Source: Anthoceros angustus (taxonomy: Eukaryota; Streptophyta; Anthocerotopsida; Anthocerotales; Anthocerotaceae). Taken from it: DNA of 64,000 bases. Below are positions 1 through 10,859 of this stretch, in pieces. The stretch lies in NCBI GenBank assembly GCA_010909165.1, contig MU008160.1, positions 248,001-312,000 on the forward strand, written 5' to 3'. Each line of letters starts with the position of its first letter. Within the stretch, counting starts at the first letter, position 1. A program made the translations under genes and the position numbers. The notes under the pieces were generated by a model. The model did not search any database. It saw only the letters and a list, made by a program, of their open reading frames with translations, and had not been told where the DNA came from.

Positions 1-3000
1 AAGTACTCAAGGAAATTAGATGTTGATGACAAAGGCATTTTAAGGTGCACAAATCAATTGGGAGTATGTTCAAAAGGCTCATAGTTCGAGTCCGCCTCAT
101 CGTATCGTTCGAGTTCCCATATGTTCGGGCTTCACGGGTATTGAATGAGCGTATATTAGTGAATAGATTGGGGATTTAGATTTTGATGGGGAGGTGGTGG
201 TTCCGCCTTTTGTGGGCCATATGAAATTCTAATGCCTTCATATAGTTTGCTAATCGTCTAGTTAGCCTTGGTCGATTCTGGATCTGCGGTAGTCACTCGT
301 CTCACCGGTCGAATTTACTTCGTGATTAAACTTCTCTAGAATTCATGCTCTCATTACATTTCTTACTAACAAAGGCGGAGCATGTGCCGAAAGCTCAAGG
401 CCTCCTTGAATATCTACGGAGATTACTTCAAGGATAAGTATGTCTTTGCATTGTTTCCTTGTCCCACGTCTATGTACCCTTTCCTTTCATAAGGCCATTT
501 CGAAGCTCGGGAAAGGATGTTTGCTATGAGGAAGGCTAATATTTGCTTGGGTTTGGTTTGGTTTGGTTTGACTATCTTTGTTTATCCAAAGAAATTTGGA
601 CAAGTGGGAATAGTCGAGGATGTACATGCTACTATCGTTGGCAAAAGTACGGAGGAAACTAGATCAACACTTTAATGACAAAGGCATTACGAATGAAATG
701 AACTAGAAGTATATATGTTCGATTATAAGGGGCTCATGGTTCGAGTCCCGCACCATCGTAAAAATAATTCACACATTATAAGCAAGCCTTGTATATGTTA
801 TAATTAAGACCAAACTCAAACCCCAAGCATTGTATCACATTTTGAAATTTCAAAACCTTCTAACACCGCATACATGACGTATCGCTCATTCTCAATTCCT
901 CATCGATGTCGTAAGATGATATCTATCGTAGCTCATTATTGTCCTCATCTTTTTATTGTCATCCTCGTCTTCGCTTTCGTCCTCATCTTTGCTTTCATCC
1001 TCATCTTCCTTGTCATCCTCGTCTTTGCTTTCATCCTCATCTTCCTTGTCATCCTCATCTTTTCTTTCATCCTCATCTTTGCTTTCATCCTCATCTTCCT
1101 TATCATCCTCATCTTTACTTTCCTCTTCATCTTCCCTTTCGTCCACATCTTCCTCTTCTTCCTTGTTGTCCTCATCTTCCTCTTCTTCCTTGTTGGCGTC
1201 CTCGTCTTGATTCCATGTCCTTCTCATTTTCGCTACCCTCCTCATCTTCCGTAGTCTCTTCATCGATATCCTCTCTACGCATCCTCGTCTTCCTCATCAT
1301 CCGCATCTTCCTTGTCATCCTCATCATCACTATCACCATCATCTTCCATGTCATCTTCATCTTCCTCGTCTTCATCTTCCATGTCATCTTCATCTTCGAC
1401 TACATGTCTTTCATCAATATCCTCATCTTCTATGTCGGTCTTTGGCGCCATTGTATGGCGGTCATATTTGTCGGGCATTGGGGCACCATTGTATGGCAAG
1501 CCATTCTCTTGCACAATATTGGAGCTCGTTTCTTCTAGGAGATGCTACCTTTCCTTGCATAGAGAGCCAACAAGGGATGTTTGATGCGAGGGAGGCTACT
1601 TGCAATTGGTATTGAATAGATTGGGGCACAAGGGGTGATTTTGGGAGCGGTTTTCACTAAAACAGGTTGGGGTTAACGTTTCATCTTGGAAGGTTGATTA
1701 TCTTTGTTTGTCCAGAGAAAGGCTAGACAAGCTATAGCTTGGCATGGTTACATGCTGCTACCATTGGCAAAAGTACTCAAGGAAATTAGATGTTGATGAC
1801 AAAGGCATTTTAAGGTGCACAAATCAATTGGGAGTATGTTCAAAAGGGGCTCATAGTTCGAGTCCGCCTCATCGTATCGTTCGAGTTCCCATATGTTCGG
1901 GCTTCACGGGTATTGAATGAGCGTATATTAGTGAATAGATTGGGGATTTAGATTTTGATGGGGAGGTGGTGGTTCCGCCTTTTGTGGGCCATATGAAATT
2001 CTAATGCCTTCATATAGTTTGCTAATCGTCTAGTTAGCCTTGGTCGATTGGATCTGCAGTAGTCACTCGTCTCACCGGTCGAATTTACTTGATTAAACTT
2101 CTCTAGGGAATTCATGCTCTCATTACATTTCTTACTAACAAAGGCGGAGCATGTGCGAAAGCTCAAGGCCATCCTTGAATATCTACGGAGATTACTTCAA
2201 GGATAAGTATGTCTTTGCATTGTTTCCTTGTCCCACGTCTATGTACCCTTTCCTTTCATAAGGCCATTTCGAAGCTCGGGAAAGGATGTTTGCTATGAGG
2301 AAGGCTAATATTTGCTTGGGTTTGGTTTGGTTTGGTTTGACTATCTTTGTTTATCCAAAGAAATTTGGACAAAAGTGGGAATAGTCGAGGATGTACATGC
2401 TACTATCGTTGGCAAAAGTACCGGAGGAAACTAGATCAACACTTTAATGACAAAGGCATTACGAAATGAACTAGAAGTATATATGTTCGATTATAAGGGG
2501 CTCATGGTTCGAGTCCGCACCATCGTAAAAATAATTCACACATTATAAGCAAGCCTTGTATATGTTATAATTAAGACCAAACTCAAACCCCAAGCATTGT
2601 ATCACATTTTGAAATTTCAAAACCTTCTAACACCGCATACATGACGTATCGCTCATTCTCAATTCCTCATCGATGTCGTAAGATGATATCTATCGTAGCT
2701 CATTCATTTATTGTCCTCATCTTTTTATTGTCATCCTCGTCTTCGCTTTCGTCCTCATCTTTGCTTTCTTCCTCATCTTCCTTGTCATCCTCGTCTTTGC
2801 TTTCATCCTCATCTTCCTTGTCATCCTCATCTTTTCTTTCATCCTCATCTTTGCTTTCATCCTCATCTTCCTTATCATCCTCATCTTTACTTTCCTCTTC
2901 ATCTTCCCTTTCGTCCACATCTTCCTCTTCTTCCTTATTGTCCTCATCTTCCTCTTCTTCCTTGTTGGCGTCCTCGTCTTCTGATTCCATGTCCTTCTCA

Positions 3001-3230
3001 TTTTCGCTACCCTCCTCTTCTTCCGTAGTCTCTTCATTGATATCCTCTCTACCTGCATCCTCGTCTTCCTCATCATCCGCATCTTCCTTGTCATCCTCAT
3101 CATCACTATCACCATCATCTTCCCTGTCGTCTTCGTCTTCCCGGTCGTCTTCATCTTCCATGTCATCTTCATCTTCGACTACATGTCTTTCATCAATATC
3201 CTCATCTTCTATGTCAGCTTCGTCTTCGAT
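1..3230. repeat. Tandem duplication, period about 1.77 kb
   Basis: Bases 1-1434 recur at 1771-3230 with small indels (1 matches 1771, 874 matches 2641). Each copy has a non-coding left part and a right part that is the acidic-tail coding region of the Tnp2 gene on the minus strand. Copy 1 departs from copy 2 after about 1434, and 1435-1770 is a unique bridge. A shorter related motif near 627, 1747 and 2397 (around GGCAAAAGTAC) suggests nested older duplication. Copy 1 may begin left of the window. Confidence 0.85.
892..1434 (-). pseudogene. Duplicated fragment of Tnp2 acidic tail
   Basis: Read on the minus strand this encodes the same Asp/Glu/Lys-rich low-complexity stretch as 2700-3230, with repeats such as DEDDKEDEDESKDED. 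It lacks the DUF4216 part that precedes the tail in the other copy, and it contains frame breaks (for example near 1215 and 1280), so no continuous protein is possible. It is a by-product of the 1.77-kb duplication and not an independent gene. Plus-strand open frames here (Ser-rich or Leu/Phe-rich) are mirror images of the acidic codons. Confidence 0.7.
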
Positions 3231-3743
3231 TACATGTCTTCCATCAATATCTTCATCTTCCATGTCATCTTCAACAACGTATATTCCATCGATATCCTCA
3301 TCTTCCATTTCATCGTTATCTTCCACTACATATCTAGTTCCATCGATATGCTCATGATCATCTTCCACTTCGTGTCTTCTATCGATATCCTCGTCTTCCA
3401 TGTCATCCTTGTATTCCAGCACTTCATGGACATGTCTTCCATCAAAATCGTCACATTCTACTACACGTCTTCCACGGGCAGTTGTACCAACTACAAGTTT
3501 CCAAGATTTTTTGGGTATTTTGCATAAAAAGCTCTGCTCCAATTTCGGAGATACCATAACGAATGGTTCGTCTTTCAGCTTTTCTTGAGATAACGTTTTG
3601 TTTGGATTCAACATGACCATACCAGTGGAGTCATCTCTTTTCTCTCCTGTCCTATCCTCATTCCAGGGGGTGTGGAACCACTTTACCTTGAGCACATTTA
3701 TATTTGTAGTAACTCCAAAATCAACTTCATAAATCCTCTCCAC
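2700..3743 (-). CDS. CACTA transposase C-terminal part: DUF4216-like domain plus acidic tail
   Basis: This is an open frame of 347 codons on the minus strand. The first ~100 residues (IYEVDFGV, then VKWFHTPW, KDEPFVMVSP, KKSWKLVVG) match the layout of the DUF4216 domain that usually follows DUF4218 in plant CACTA Tnp2 proteins. The remaining ~240 residues are almost entirely Asp, Glu, Lys and Ser in short repeats, with a recurring motif DMEDEDIDxRHVxE. The acidic tail is presumably nuclear; its role is unknown. The first methionine is probably internal to a longer protein, because the Tnp2 core lies directly upstream on the same strand (4167-6574). Expression is doubtful because the upstream core is broken. 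Confidence 0.7.
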   Translation of the reverse strand: MERIYEVDFGVTTNINVLKVKWFHTPWNEDRTGEKRDDSTGMVMLNPNKTLSQEKLKDEPFVMVSPKLEQSFLCKIPKKSWKLVVGTTARGRRVVECDDFDGRHVHEVLEYKDDMEDEDIDRRHEVEDDHEHIDGTRYVVEDNDEMEDEDIDGIYVVEDDMEDEDIDGRHVIEDEADIEDEDIDERHVVEDEDDMEDEDDREDEDDREDDGDSDDEDDKEDADDEEDEDAGREDINEETTEEEEGSENEKDMESEDEDANKEEEEDEDNKEEEEDVDEREDEEESKDEDDKEDEDESKDEDERKDEDDKEDEDESKDEDDKEDEEESKDEDESEDEDDNKKMRTINE

Positions 3744-4109
3744 TGTTCCAACATACTGAAGTCACACGCAATGGGTTCGGGGTCACCTGTTTTCAATACA
3801 TAGAAATGTATATAGTTGTGTTATGATGCTATCACAAGTTTGTTCCAAAGATCAAGATCCGTCCGAATATGATGTCCATATGCCCACATCATGCTATAAG
3901 AACGCATGATTCAAATGGCCCTCTTACAAGTGCAACCACCTCCTTTCCATATATTTCTAATGCGTTCCCCTTTTAGATCGCTTCCACCTCATCGATTAAC
4001 CACTCCACAAAAGGCGATCTTGATTTCATTGTCATCATATACTTCTTTCCATTGCTTAGTCCACTCCGAGTTCTCTAATATCACTTTCCTCACTTGACTC
4101 CTTTCCATA

Positions 4110-4176
4110 TCCTTGTATTCCAGCACTTCATGGACATGTCTTTCATCAATATCTTCATCTTCCATGTCATCCTTGT
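4110..4176 (-). repeat. Patch of acidic-tail sequence inserted between DUF4216 and DUF4218 regions
   Basis: Bases 4111-4143 repeat, almost without change, the segment at about 3407-3440, followed by another unit of the DMEDEDIDERH type. The piece has no place in a normal Tnp2 protein between DUF4218 and DUF4216, so it appears to be a short secondary copy of the downstream tail. Confidence 0.6.
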
Positions 4177-6574
4177 AACAACTCCCCACTTTGAGTAACA
4201 TCTTCTTTCATTGTCCAAATCCGTGGAGCTGCATTATGGATATTTCCAAAGAATTCTGAAGAGTAAAACATTTTCTCTTGTGCTAGATATCCTAAAGCCA
4301 TGCTTCCTTCCGGTCGAGCTTTTTGTCGTACAAGGTTCTTTAGCACTTTCATATGTCGTTCAAGAAAATACATCCAACGATAGCGTGTGGGCCCACATAA
4401 TTCAACCTCCGCACGGATGAATAACATGGACACGGCTTGTCGAAATGTTGTAGGAAACTCTCTCTCAAAATGCACATCACCTCCACAATTTTGACCTTCA
4501 TAGCAGGAATCTCATCCTTCACAATTTCTTTTGCGGTAAGCCAACGCATTAGTTCTGCGAGATCACATATAGCCTTATGCACACGTGGATGTATCAACCC
4601 TCTCAAGGCAATTGGCCATATGTCACATAACAAATGATGATGATCATGGGACTTCAGGCCTGGAATTGTCTCTCGTATCCCCTTCTTAAAACAACGTTTC
4701 AAGTTGGACCCATACCCAGTGGGCATACGGATGCTGCAAACCCTTCTCTTCAATTTCTCCAATGCTTTAGGATAAGAATAGTTAGTGCCATGTCCAAGAA
4801 CCCAAGGTGCTGGAGTCCGTATATGCACACGTTCGGCGTTTCCTTCATCAAGCGCATCATCTTGTCCTCTCTTCCTTTTCCTTGATTGCCTAGGCCTAGG
4901 CCCATACTTGGCTTGGGCTTGGCGCCATGGCCCATGGCCCTAGCCCTAGCCCTACCCTTGGGCTTGGGTTTAGGTTGGGGCTGTCCTTGGGCCACCATTC
5001 ACCTTGGTATTTGATAGTTCGAGATCTCTCGACTGCAAGGGTTTCAAACTCCCCACAAATGTGCCTCATAATTTGTTCACTAACGTTCTTTCCAATGTGC
5101 ATGATATCAAACAAGTGTCTAATTAGCAACACTGCAGCCATCACATGCATATTGATGATAATTGTAAGCATTCGATGCTACAAAGTTCTAAAAGCATAAT
5201 CATTTTATAATATATTAAAGTGAAGGATAAAAACGGATCGATACCTACCTCCCAATATGGAAGCTCCCAAAAATTGAAGGTTCATTGCTTGTGACACCCC
5301 AAGGCCTAACAGTCGCCTTAGTTGCGGTTTTCCGTAAAAAACTCTCTCTTACGATAACTGTTGCTGTAGGTTCATCGCTCGGAAGAACACTTGCAGTCAC
5401 AGCACGTCCATCAAATGTGTCCTTCTCTTCCACTCTAAACATGTGTTCCTCTGGCAAGTGCATTCTAGAATTTTTATCATACGTCATTTTTTTAGTGTGT
5501 GGTGATCTGCGTGCTTCAAGTTTATCCCAACATTTTGGACATGCCCGCTTCCCTTTGGTTTGAAGCTTTGAAGTGACCGTATATCCTGGGTAGTCGTGCA
5601 TAGTCCACATCAATAAGGCTTTTAATCTAAATTGTTTTTGAGCATTCCCATCTCCAGCGGAAATATCGTCCACTATTATGCCTTCTTCCCACAATATCTT
5701 CAACTCTTCAATAAGCGGTCGGAAATAAATGTTTGCATTTCTCACTTGCTTCGGACCAGGAATAATCATTCATAATAATATATGTCCATTGCGTATGGAC
5801 ATCCATGGAGGCAAGTTATAATTGACAAGTAGCACTGGCCAAATGGAATATTGAGAACTCTAGTGTCCAAACGGGTTAATCCCATTAGTAGCAAGCCCAA
5901 ATCGAATATTGCGTCTCCATAGCAAACTCTAGAAATGTTTGGTCCACATATTCCCACGCTTGGCTGTCTGATGGTATTCGCATGATCCCATCACTAGACT
6001 TAAATGTTGCATGCCAAGACATCATACTAGCTAGCTTCTTGCACCTAAACATTTGCTTCAACCTAGGAATTAATGGGAAATAACGCAACACCTTCACGGT
6101 ATTTTTTGCCCTTTGTATCCGTTCGTATCTATTTGCCCCACACTTGCAGCACATTAGCGAGGCTGTAGCTCGCCATGAAAATAATAGATCATTTGGACAA
6201 GCATGTATAGATTTATAAGACAGGCCAAATCCCTTCAATAGTTTTCTTATCTCAGCTCTATTCTTGGGCAACTTGTTGTCAGCGGGGAGTCCTAAGCTCC
6301 CTATTAATTCCAACATAGTATTCATAGATGCATCCGACCAACACTGCCTCCTCTGGACGTTAAGCAATAATAAGGTAAATGACAGCAAATTTGTTTTGGC
6401 TCCGGTCCATAAAGATGTGGTTGCAGCTGTATGCATTCTCTTCAATTCCTTAGGCAAAGAATTTACCTCTTCCTCAGTCATGTCGGCAATACCAGCTACT
6501 CCACCAAGTGCCTCCACCATCTCTATAGCCACTTGTTCATGAGGGTGAATGTATTCGTTTTCTTCCTCATGCAT
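4167..6574 (-). pseudogene. CACTA (En/Spm) Tnp2 transposase, decayed
   Basis: Minus-strand frames give the Tnp2 (PF02992) order. First comes the N-terminal part (6574-5885) with IHACPNDLLFSW, a CCKCGANRY zinc-like motif, KVLRYFPLIPRLKQMF and the RFGLATNGINPFG region. Then IIPGPKQ...YFRPLIEELKILWEEGI and RLKALLMWTMHDYPGY...ACPKCWDKLEARRS (5769-5245). Then LFDIMHIGKNVSE (about 5110). Last is a DUF4218 part (4828-4167) with KSHDHHHLLCDIWPIALRGL and RYRWMYFLERHMKVLKNLV...ARPEGS. The product would cut and join CACTA termini in the nucleus. Damage includes a frame change near 5925, stops near 5862 and 5770, and further frame changes before 4998 and 4400; some gaps could be introns. It is continued by the DUF4216/acidic frame at 2700-3743. 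Family assignment is secure; the exact exon structure is not. Confidence 0.85.
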
Positions 6575-6801
6575 GGATTCACCATGAATTTTTCCCCTTC
6601 AACCTAGAATTTTGAGCAAACATACATAACATGTTATGAAAATAAAATAAAATAAAATATATAATACTTTATTATAGGCTAGCTTGACCATGATCTCTAA
6701 AGGATATCAATCACCTAGATAAACTATGTTCAAACTTCAAACACGATGAGGAAAAACTAATATTCACATCATTCACATGTCATGCAAATACTACTCTAAA
6801 T

Positions 6802-7726
6802 CTACATCCTTTTCATCAACTTTTCCTTCATCTTTTCCCACTTCCTTTTCGCATATTCTGCCGTATCTACATACTCCTTTGCATCCGCACCCCTGTCTTC
6901 ATGCATTAACTTTGCCTTCATCTTCTTCCACTCTCTTTGCACATACTCTTTAGTATGCGCATACTCACGCTCTGCAGCCTTTATTCTCGCTATCGCATAA
7001 TTTGGGTCAAACCAATTGTACTCAACAAACAACTCCTCACCGCTTCAATGGTCCGCCGCCCAAGTGCACACCCACATCATGTGGCTATGATGCAATAGCT
7101 CATGCCCATCGTCTCTTCCTCCCATAGGCAGTTACCTTGTTTATCGCTATTAATGTAACTGCCACATTCCCATATGCCACATGCCCATCCAAGTACACTA
7201 TAGGTGACGTAAGCTTCTTACGCCTACATCTGTTGAAAGTTAAGGCATATTTTCGAAACTCTGGCAATCTCCTATACTCCGCAATCTTGTTAAACTCTGC
7301 CTGTGTATACATGGGACCACCAAACACAAATAATGGAACGCCTTTCTTCTGGCTACGACTAACACTTATTTTTTCCAAGGCAAACAAACCCAACCCCATT
7401 ATTGGATTTGTTGCCTCCTTCACTATCCACCAACGACCCCAATATGGAAATGGTTTGTTAATAGGAATGGCCCCCTCCTCCCACATTCCCCACTCCTTGG
7501 GATATACACCTTTGAGAAGACGCTTGTATAACACAACAGCATCATGAGAGTTTGCATCCTCTCCCTCTCGTGGCTGGTAAGGGTGTTCAAGGAAAGGTCC
7601 ACGTGACTCTCCTTTCCACCCAAATTTTTTCCTACTTCGCAGAGACATGTGTCCACAGGTGCGTTCATCATCAGCATCATCAGGATCAAGAGTGCTAACA
7701 TGGTCCTCTATAGGAAGTTCTGCCAA
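6802..7726 (-). pseudogene. SET-domain protein inside CACTA element
   Basis: The minus-strand frame 7726-7100 has a ~95-residue N-terminal part, then SET-like landmarks: NPIMGLGLFALEKI, VPLFVFGGPMY, KYALTF and YLDGHVAYGNVA. After GNVA the homology continues in another frame (YINSDKQGNCLWEEE, then CIIAT, about 7165-7075). It then shifts again to GEELFVEYNWFDPNYA at about 7040, followed by a Lys/Glu-rich helical tail ending at 6802. This is the order of a SET methyltransferase fold (substrate pocket, xGN/IN knot, GEELxxxY). Both frame changes sit at a CAG next to a G and would each be explained by one missing base. It lies between a Cys/His exon (7949-8300) and Tnp2 on the same strand, so it is probably carried by the transposon. 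No pre-SET or post-SET cysteines were seen. Activity is unknown. Confidence 0.65.
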
Positions 7727-7948
7727 CTATACAAAAAATAATCATCATAAGTACAAACTACATACCATACCAGTTTAACTTACGAAACCATCATGCATCA
7801 ATGACACATCATGCACATTTAAAAGGAGCATGCATATACTAAATCAAATATAAATATATATATTAATATTAAATATGATATACCTTGAATGTATCACGAA
7901 ATAGTGGTTAGAAACTCAATATACATCTCAAATACTTAACCAAAGGGG

Positions 7949-8330
7949 TTAGAAACTCACGTCATATGCGCTTGCCGTCACGGGTGAGTCTTCACTTGGT
8001 ACGGCCGGGGTTTCTTCCGAACTTGCGCCTCCCTCCGCGCCTCGATATATTCCGTATGTACGCTCATGAATACGGACTTGATTCCCCCGCATAGTCCTTT
8101 GCCCCTTACAGTTTACACAATTACATTTCTCAAAAGCATACTGAACCATTGGTCGAGCACGCTTACGGCCACCTCCGGCATGATGAGTCTGTCCACAAGA
8201 GTCTGTCCAAAAAGTTTTGTGTCCTTCCAATGCTGGATTTTGTGGCAAACAATAGCAAGAGACCAACAAGATTGTGTAATCCCTGCCGCCCACACTAGAA
8301 AACCTAGCACACAACCACATATGTATTAGA
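7949..8330 (-). CDS. Cys/His exon upstream of SET and Tnp2, possibly transposase-associated domain
   Basis: The minus-strand frame includes GGRDYTILLVSCYCLPQNP, a basic GGGRKRARP stretch, then CNCVNCKG...RGNQVRIHERTYG and an acidic Glu/Ser/Pro-rich end. The C-x-C-x2-C ... V-x-x-H spacing is reminiscent of the transposase-associated domain (PF13963) that opens many CACTA Tnp2 proteins, but the match is weak. The frame continues into the 66-bp tandem repeat upstream, which probably is not coding. The 3' side (7920-7730) is AT-rich and could be an intron before the SET frame. Same strand and close spacing suggest one transcription unit with the SET and Tnp2 parts. Confidence 0.4.
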
Positions 8331-8351
8331 CTAATTATATCCACAGACACA

Positions 8352-8790
8352 CACATAGCACAAATTTCAGAAAGAATTGGGAAGAATTGAGCTGCTACTT
8401 CCATCGAAACTTGACTCCACATAGCACAAATTCCAGAAAGAATTAGGAAGAATTGTGCTGCTATCGCCATCGAGACTTGGTTGCACATAGCACAAATTCT
8501 AGAAAGAATTGGGGAGAATTGTGCTGCTACTGCCATCGAGACTTGGTTGCACATAGCACAAATTCCAGAAAGAATTGGGAAGAATTGAGCTGCTACTTCC
8601 ATCGAGACTTGACTCCACATAGCACAAATTCCAGAAAGAATTGGGAAGAATTGAGCTGCTACTTCCATCGAGACTTGGCTCCACATAGCACAAATTCCAG
8701 AAAGAATTGGGGAGAATTATGCTGCTATTGCCATCGAGACTTGGTTGCACATAGCAATTGGGAAGAATTGGGCTGCTACTCCCATCAAGA
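8352..8790. repeat. 66-bp tandem repeat, about 6.5 units
   Basis: Units start with CACATAGCACAAATT at 8352, 8418, 8484 and so on, and differ at a few positions; the last is truncated near 8755. The period is a multiple of three, so frames stay open on both strands (for example MWSQVSMEVAAQFFPILS per unit on the minus strand). I regard these as repeat-driven. It sits just inside the CACTA end and may be part of the element's subterminal region. Confidence 0.85.
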
Positions 8791-8934
8791 CTTGGGCAAC
8801 CAGGTCTGACCTAAGAGGATAATGGCCACTAACTCATTGAGAGTCCTTTCTCCTTCATGGTGCTTGATTTCGAGGCGATAGCGCAATCCCGATCACCTAC
8901 TTAGCAATCCGAGCCCGATCCACGTGAGGCGATC

Positions 8935-9270
8935 CCTTGCTTGGCGAGCCCCGCCGAAATCTGGCCCAATCCACGAGATCGATCCCTTGCTTGGCGAGCC
9001 TCACGGCGAGCCTCGCGGCGAGCCTCGCGGCGAGCCCAATTCCTTGGCGAGCCTCACGAGCCCAATTCCTTGGCGAGCCTCACGGCGAGCCTTGCGGCGA
9101 GCCTCACATGAGCCCAATTCACCTTGGCGAGCCTCACGGTGAGCCCAATTTCTTTGCTTGGCGAGCCTCGCGGCGAGCCCAATTTCTTTGCTTGGCGAGC
9201 CTCGCGGCGAGCCCAATTTCTTTGCTTGGCGAGCCTCGCAGCGAGCCCAATTTCTTTGCTTGGTGAGCCA
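8935..9270. repeat. GCGAGCC-rich minisatellite, 34-bp core unit
   Basis: The core unit begins GCGAGCCTCGCGGCGAGCCC and ends in TTTCTTTGCTTG; clean units start at 9161, 9195 and 9229. Shorter variants built from GGCGAGCCTCACG precede them. GC-rich and purine-skewed. Open frames on both strands are by-products. Confidence 0.8.
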
Positions 9271-9289
9271 CACGGTGCCGCATGTATGT

Positions 9290-9446
9290 GCCTATTACCA
9301 TATGCGGATATGGTATACCATATATGGATACGGTATACCAATACGGTATATTTTTGAGCACATATTACAACGTCCAAAATGTGCTTTACAACCTCATGCG
9401 TTGTAAAGCACGTTATGGACGTTGTAAATGACTTATTCTACTAGTG
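9290..9446 (-). mobile_element. CACTA element terminus with subterminal repeats
   Basis: Read on the minus strand, the sequence starting at 9446 is CACTAGTAGAATAAGTCATT, a CACTA-type terminal inverted repeat. It is followed directly by TTTACAACG-containing subterminal repeats (9361-9430), the same motif that dominates other parts of the window. The Tnp2, SET and Cys/His frames to the left all read away from this end. Just inside is an AT-rich stretch (9300-9350) made of ATACGGTATACC-like palindromes. The left end of this element was not found and probably lies outside the window; the target-site duplication therefore cannot be checked. Confidence 0.75.
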
Positions 9447-9647
9447 AGCCATGTGTGCCACTATAGTACGTATTCAATCGTGTGTATTCAAGCGTACGTA
9501 TCCAAGCATGTGTATACACGCAAGCATACATAGGATTGTAAATTGCATTTTGAACGTTATAGACGGGTTACATCCACGTGTCAAGTGGCATGGTATGAAT
9601 CCAACATGTGGACTTTCTAATATGATTTTAGGCTACCCGCCGTGCTT

Positions 9648-9870
9648 GAGCACTCACACGCCCGTAGCTAGCGATGGCAATCCATCCGCTACCTCTCGCC
9701 AAGCTTGAACTTGCTGCCTTCACCGTCATCCAACCGATAACGCCTCGTAATGAAGACCGAGGCGGGCGCAAGTATGGTTGTGCAATGGCCACCGAGCACT
9801 CACACGCCCGTAGCTAGCGATGGCAATCCATCGCTACCTCTCTCGCCAAGCTTGAACTTGCCTTCACCGT
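9648..9870. repeat. Short tandem duplication, period about 146 bp
   Basis: The block starting GAGCACTCACACGCCC at 9648 recurs at about 9794 with a few indels at CCG/CTG sites. It lies immediately upstream of the small basic ORF at 9929. 9447-9647 otherwise shows no gene. Confidence 0.75.
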
Positions 9871-9928
9871 CATCCAACCGATAACGCCTCGTAATGAAGA
9901 CCGAGGCGGGCGCAAGTATGGTTGTGCA

Positions 9929-10284
9929 ATGGCCGAGCACACCAAGAGAACCAAGCGAAGCAAGGAAAGCAGAAAACCAAAGCGTGCCTCCAAGCCATCT
10001 GCGGAGGAAGGAGAAAGTTGGGATGAGCGCCACACCATCGGAGCATACGCATGCTTGGCGGATCTGAGTCCGTCTCGGTCTCAAAGCGCCTTCGATCTGC
10101 GAGTAATCCGGTGAAGCACACTATGACTCTCATGCTCGGTTGGAACTTCGTAGGCGACCTCTTGCGAGCAAGGAAAAGCGGCAATGCCTGCGGACGTCGG
10201 AGATGAAGAAGCGCGTCTCTTGGGTCCACTCAAGGAGGCACTGAGACTACTTCAAAGGGTGAAGGCGGGAAGGGAAGATTCATA
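9929..10284 (+). pseudogene. Small basic hypothetical protein, copy 1
   Basis: ATG at 9929 opens a Lys/Arg-rich start (EHTKRTKRSKESRKPKRASK) followed by PSAEEGESWDERHTIGAYAC. A conserved C-terminal part is readable in another frame at about 10189-10284 (MPADVGDEEARLLGPLKEAL...LLQRVKAGREDS, stop). The same two blocks occur in the same order at 12233-12540, which supports a real, roughly 100-residue protein, with a frame break between the blocks here. I recognise no family. A nuclear localisation would fit the basic start but is inference. It is convergent with the minus-strand hypothetical gene, whose C-terminal fragment is at 10445-10693. Confidence 0.4.
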
Positions 10285-10444
10285 ACAATGTCCTGTTAAC
10301 AAGCCATTAGGTTATTGTGATGCTTGTTTTGCAGTCAGAGTAGAAGAAATGGCGACACACATGTGATGCCAGATTCGGTTATCTCATTCAACATAACGTG
10401 ACACTTTGAAATACGAAAACCCATGAACCGTGTCGTGAATCATC

Positions 10445-10693
10445 TCAGCGGATTAGGAACACGCTTATTACACAATGCAACAATAAGCGACACCCATATC
10501 CCAAAGGCTCCTTGCCACAGACTCGCCCATGACGGTCCCACGCTACACACAATTCCTTCACAACATCTCCAAGCTTTTGCCATGCCACAGCCGAGACTCC
10601 AAGGCGATTCTTGAGACTTCCCTCTCCTTTGCTTCCCAAGGTGACGGACGTCTCATGCTCATCTTCATCGTCCACTTGATCGGCAACCTCCAT
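10445..10693 (-). pseudogene. C-terminal fragment of repeated hypothetical protein
   Basis: The minus-strand frame contains WQKLGDVVKELCVAWDRHGR and ends ...HCVISVFLIR, identical to the end of the longer protein at 12696-13497. The upstream coiled region is missing and is replaced by the acidic repeat segment (ADQVDDEDEHETSVTL). This is a rearranged partial copy produced by duplication of the 9.9-10.7 kb and 12.2-13.5 kb blocks. Confidence 0.45.
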
Positions 10694-10859
10694 CGCCGGG
10701 TCCTCTAATGATGCAAACCAGCCGTTGCAAAAGAAGTCATGGACATCTTGTGCTCATCTTCATCGTCCACTTGATCGGCAACCTCCATCGCCAGTCCTCT
10801 AATGATGCAAACCAGCCGTTGCAAAAGAAGTCACGGACGTCTCAAGACACGAGCTTTAC

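Noticed and set aside
540-575. GGTTTGGTTTGGTTTG run resembling a telomeric repeat
   Set aside because: Only about four 5-bp units, repeated in the duplicated copy at 2318, and not the plant TTTAGGG motif.
700-760. Box-B-like GGTTCGAGTCC with CATGG context, possible tRNA or SINE
   Set aside because: No box A, no foldable arms, and the motif simply recurs with the 1.77-kb duplication.
874-1584. Several Ser-rich or Leu/Phe-rich ORFs on the plus strand
   Set aside because: They are complementary-strand images of the acidic Asp/Glu repeat codons of the Tnp2 tail and have no independent support.
8280-8300. CACTAGAAAACCTAG as a CACTA terminus
   Set aside because: No TIR match to the end at 9446 and no subterminal repeats beside it; it is only the CACTA pentamer.
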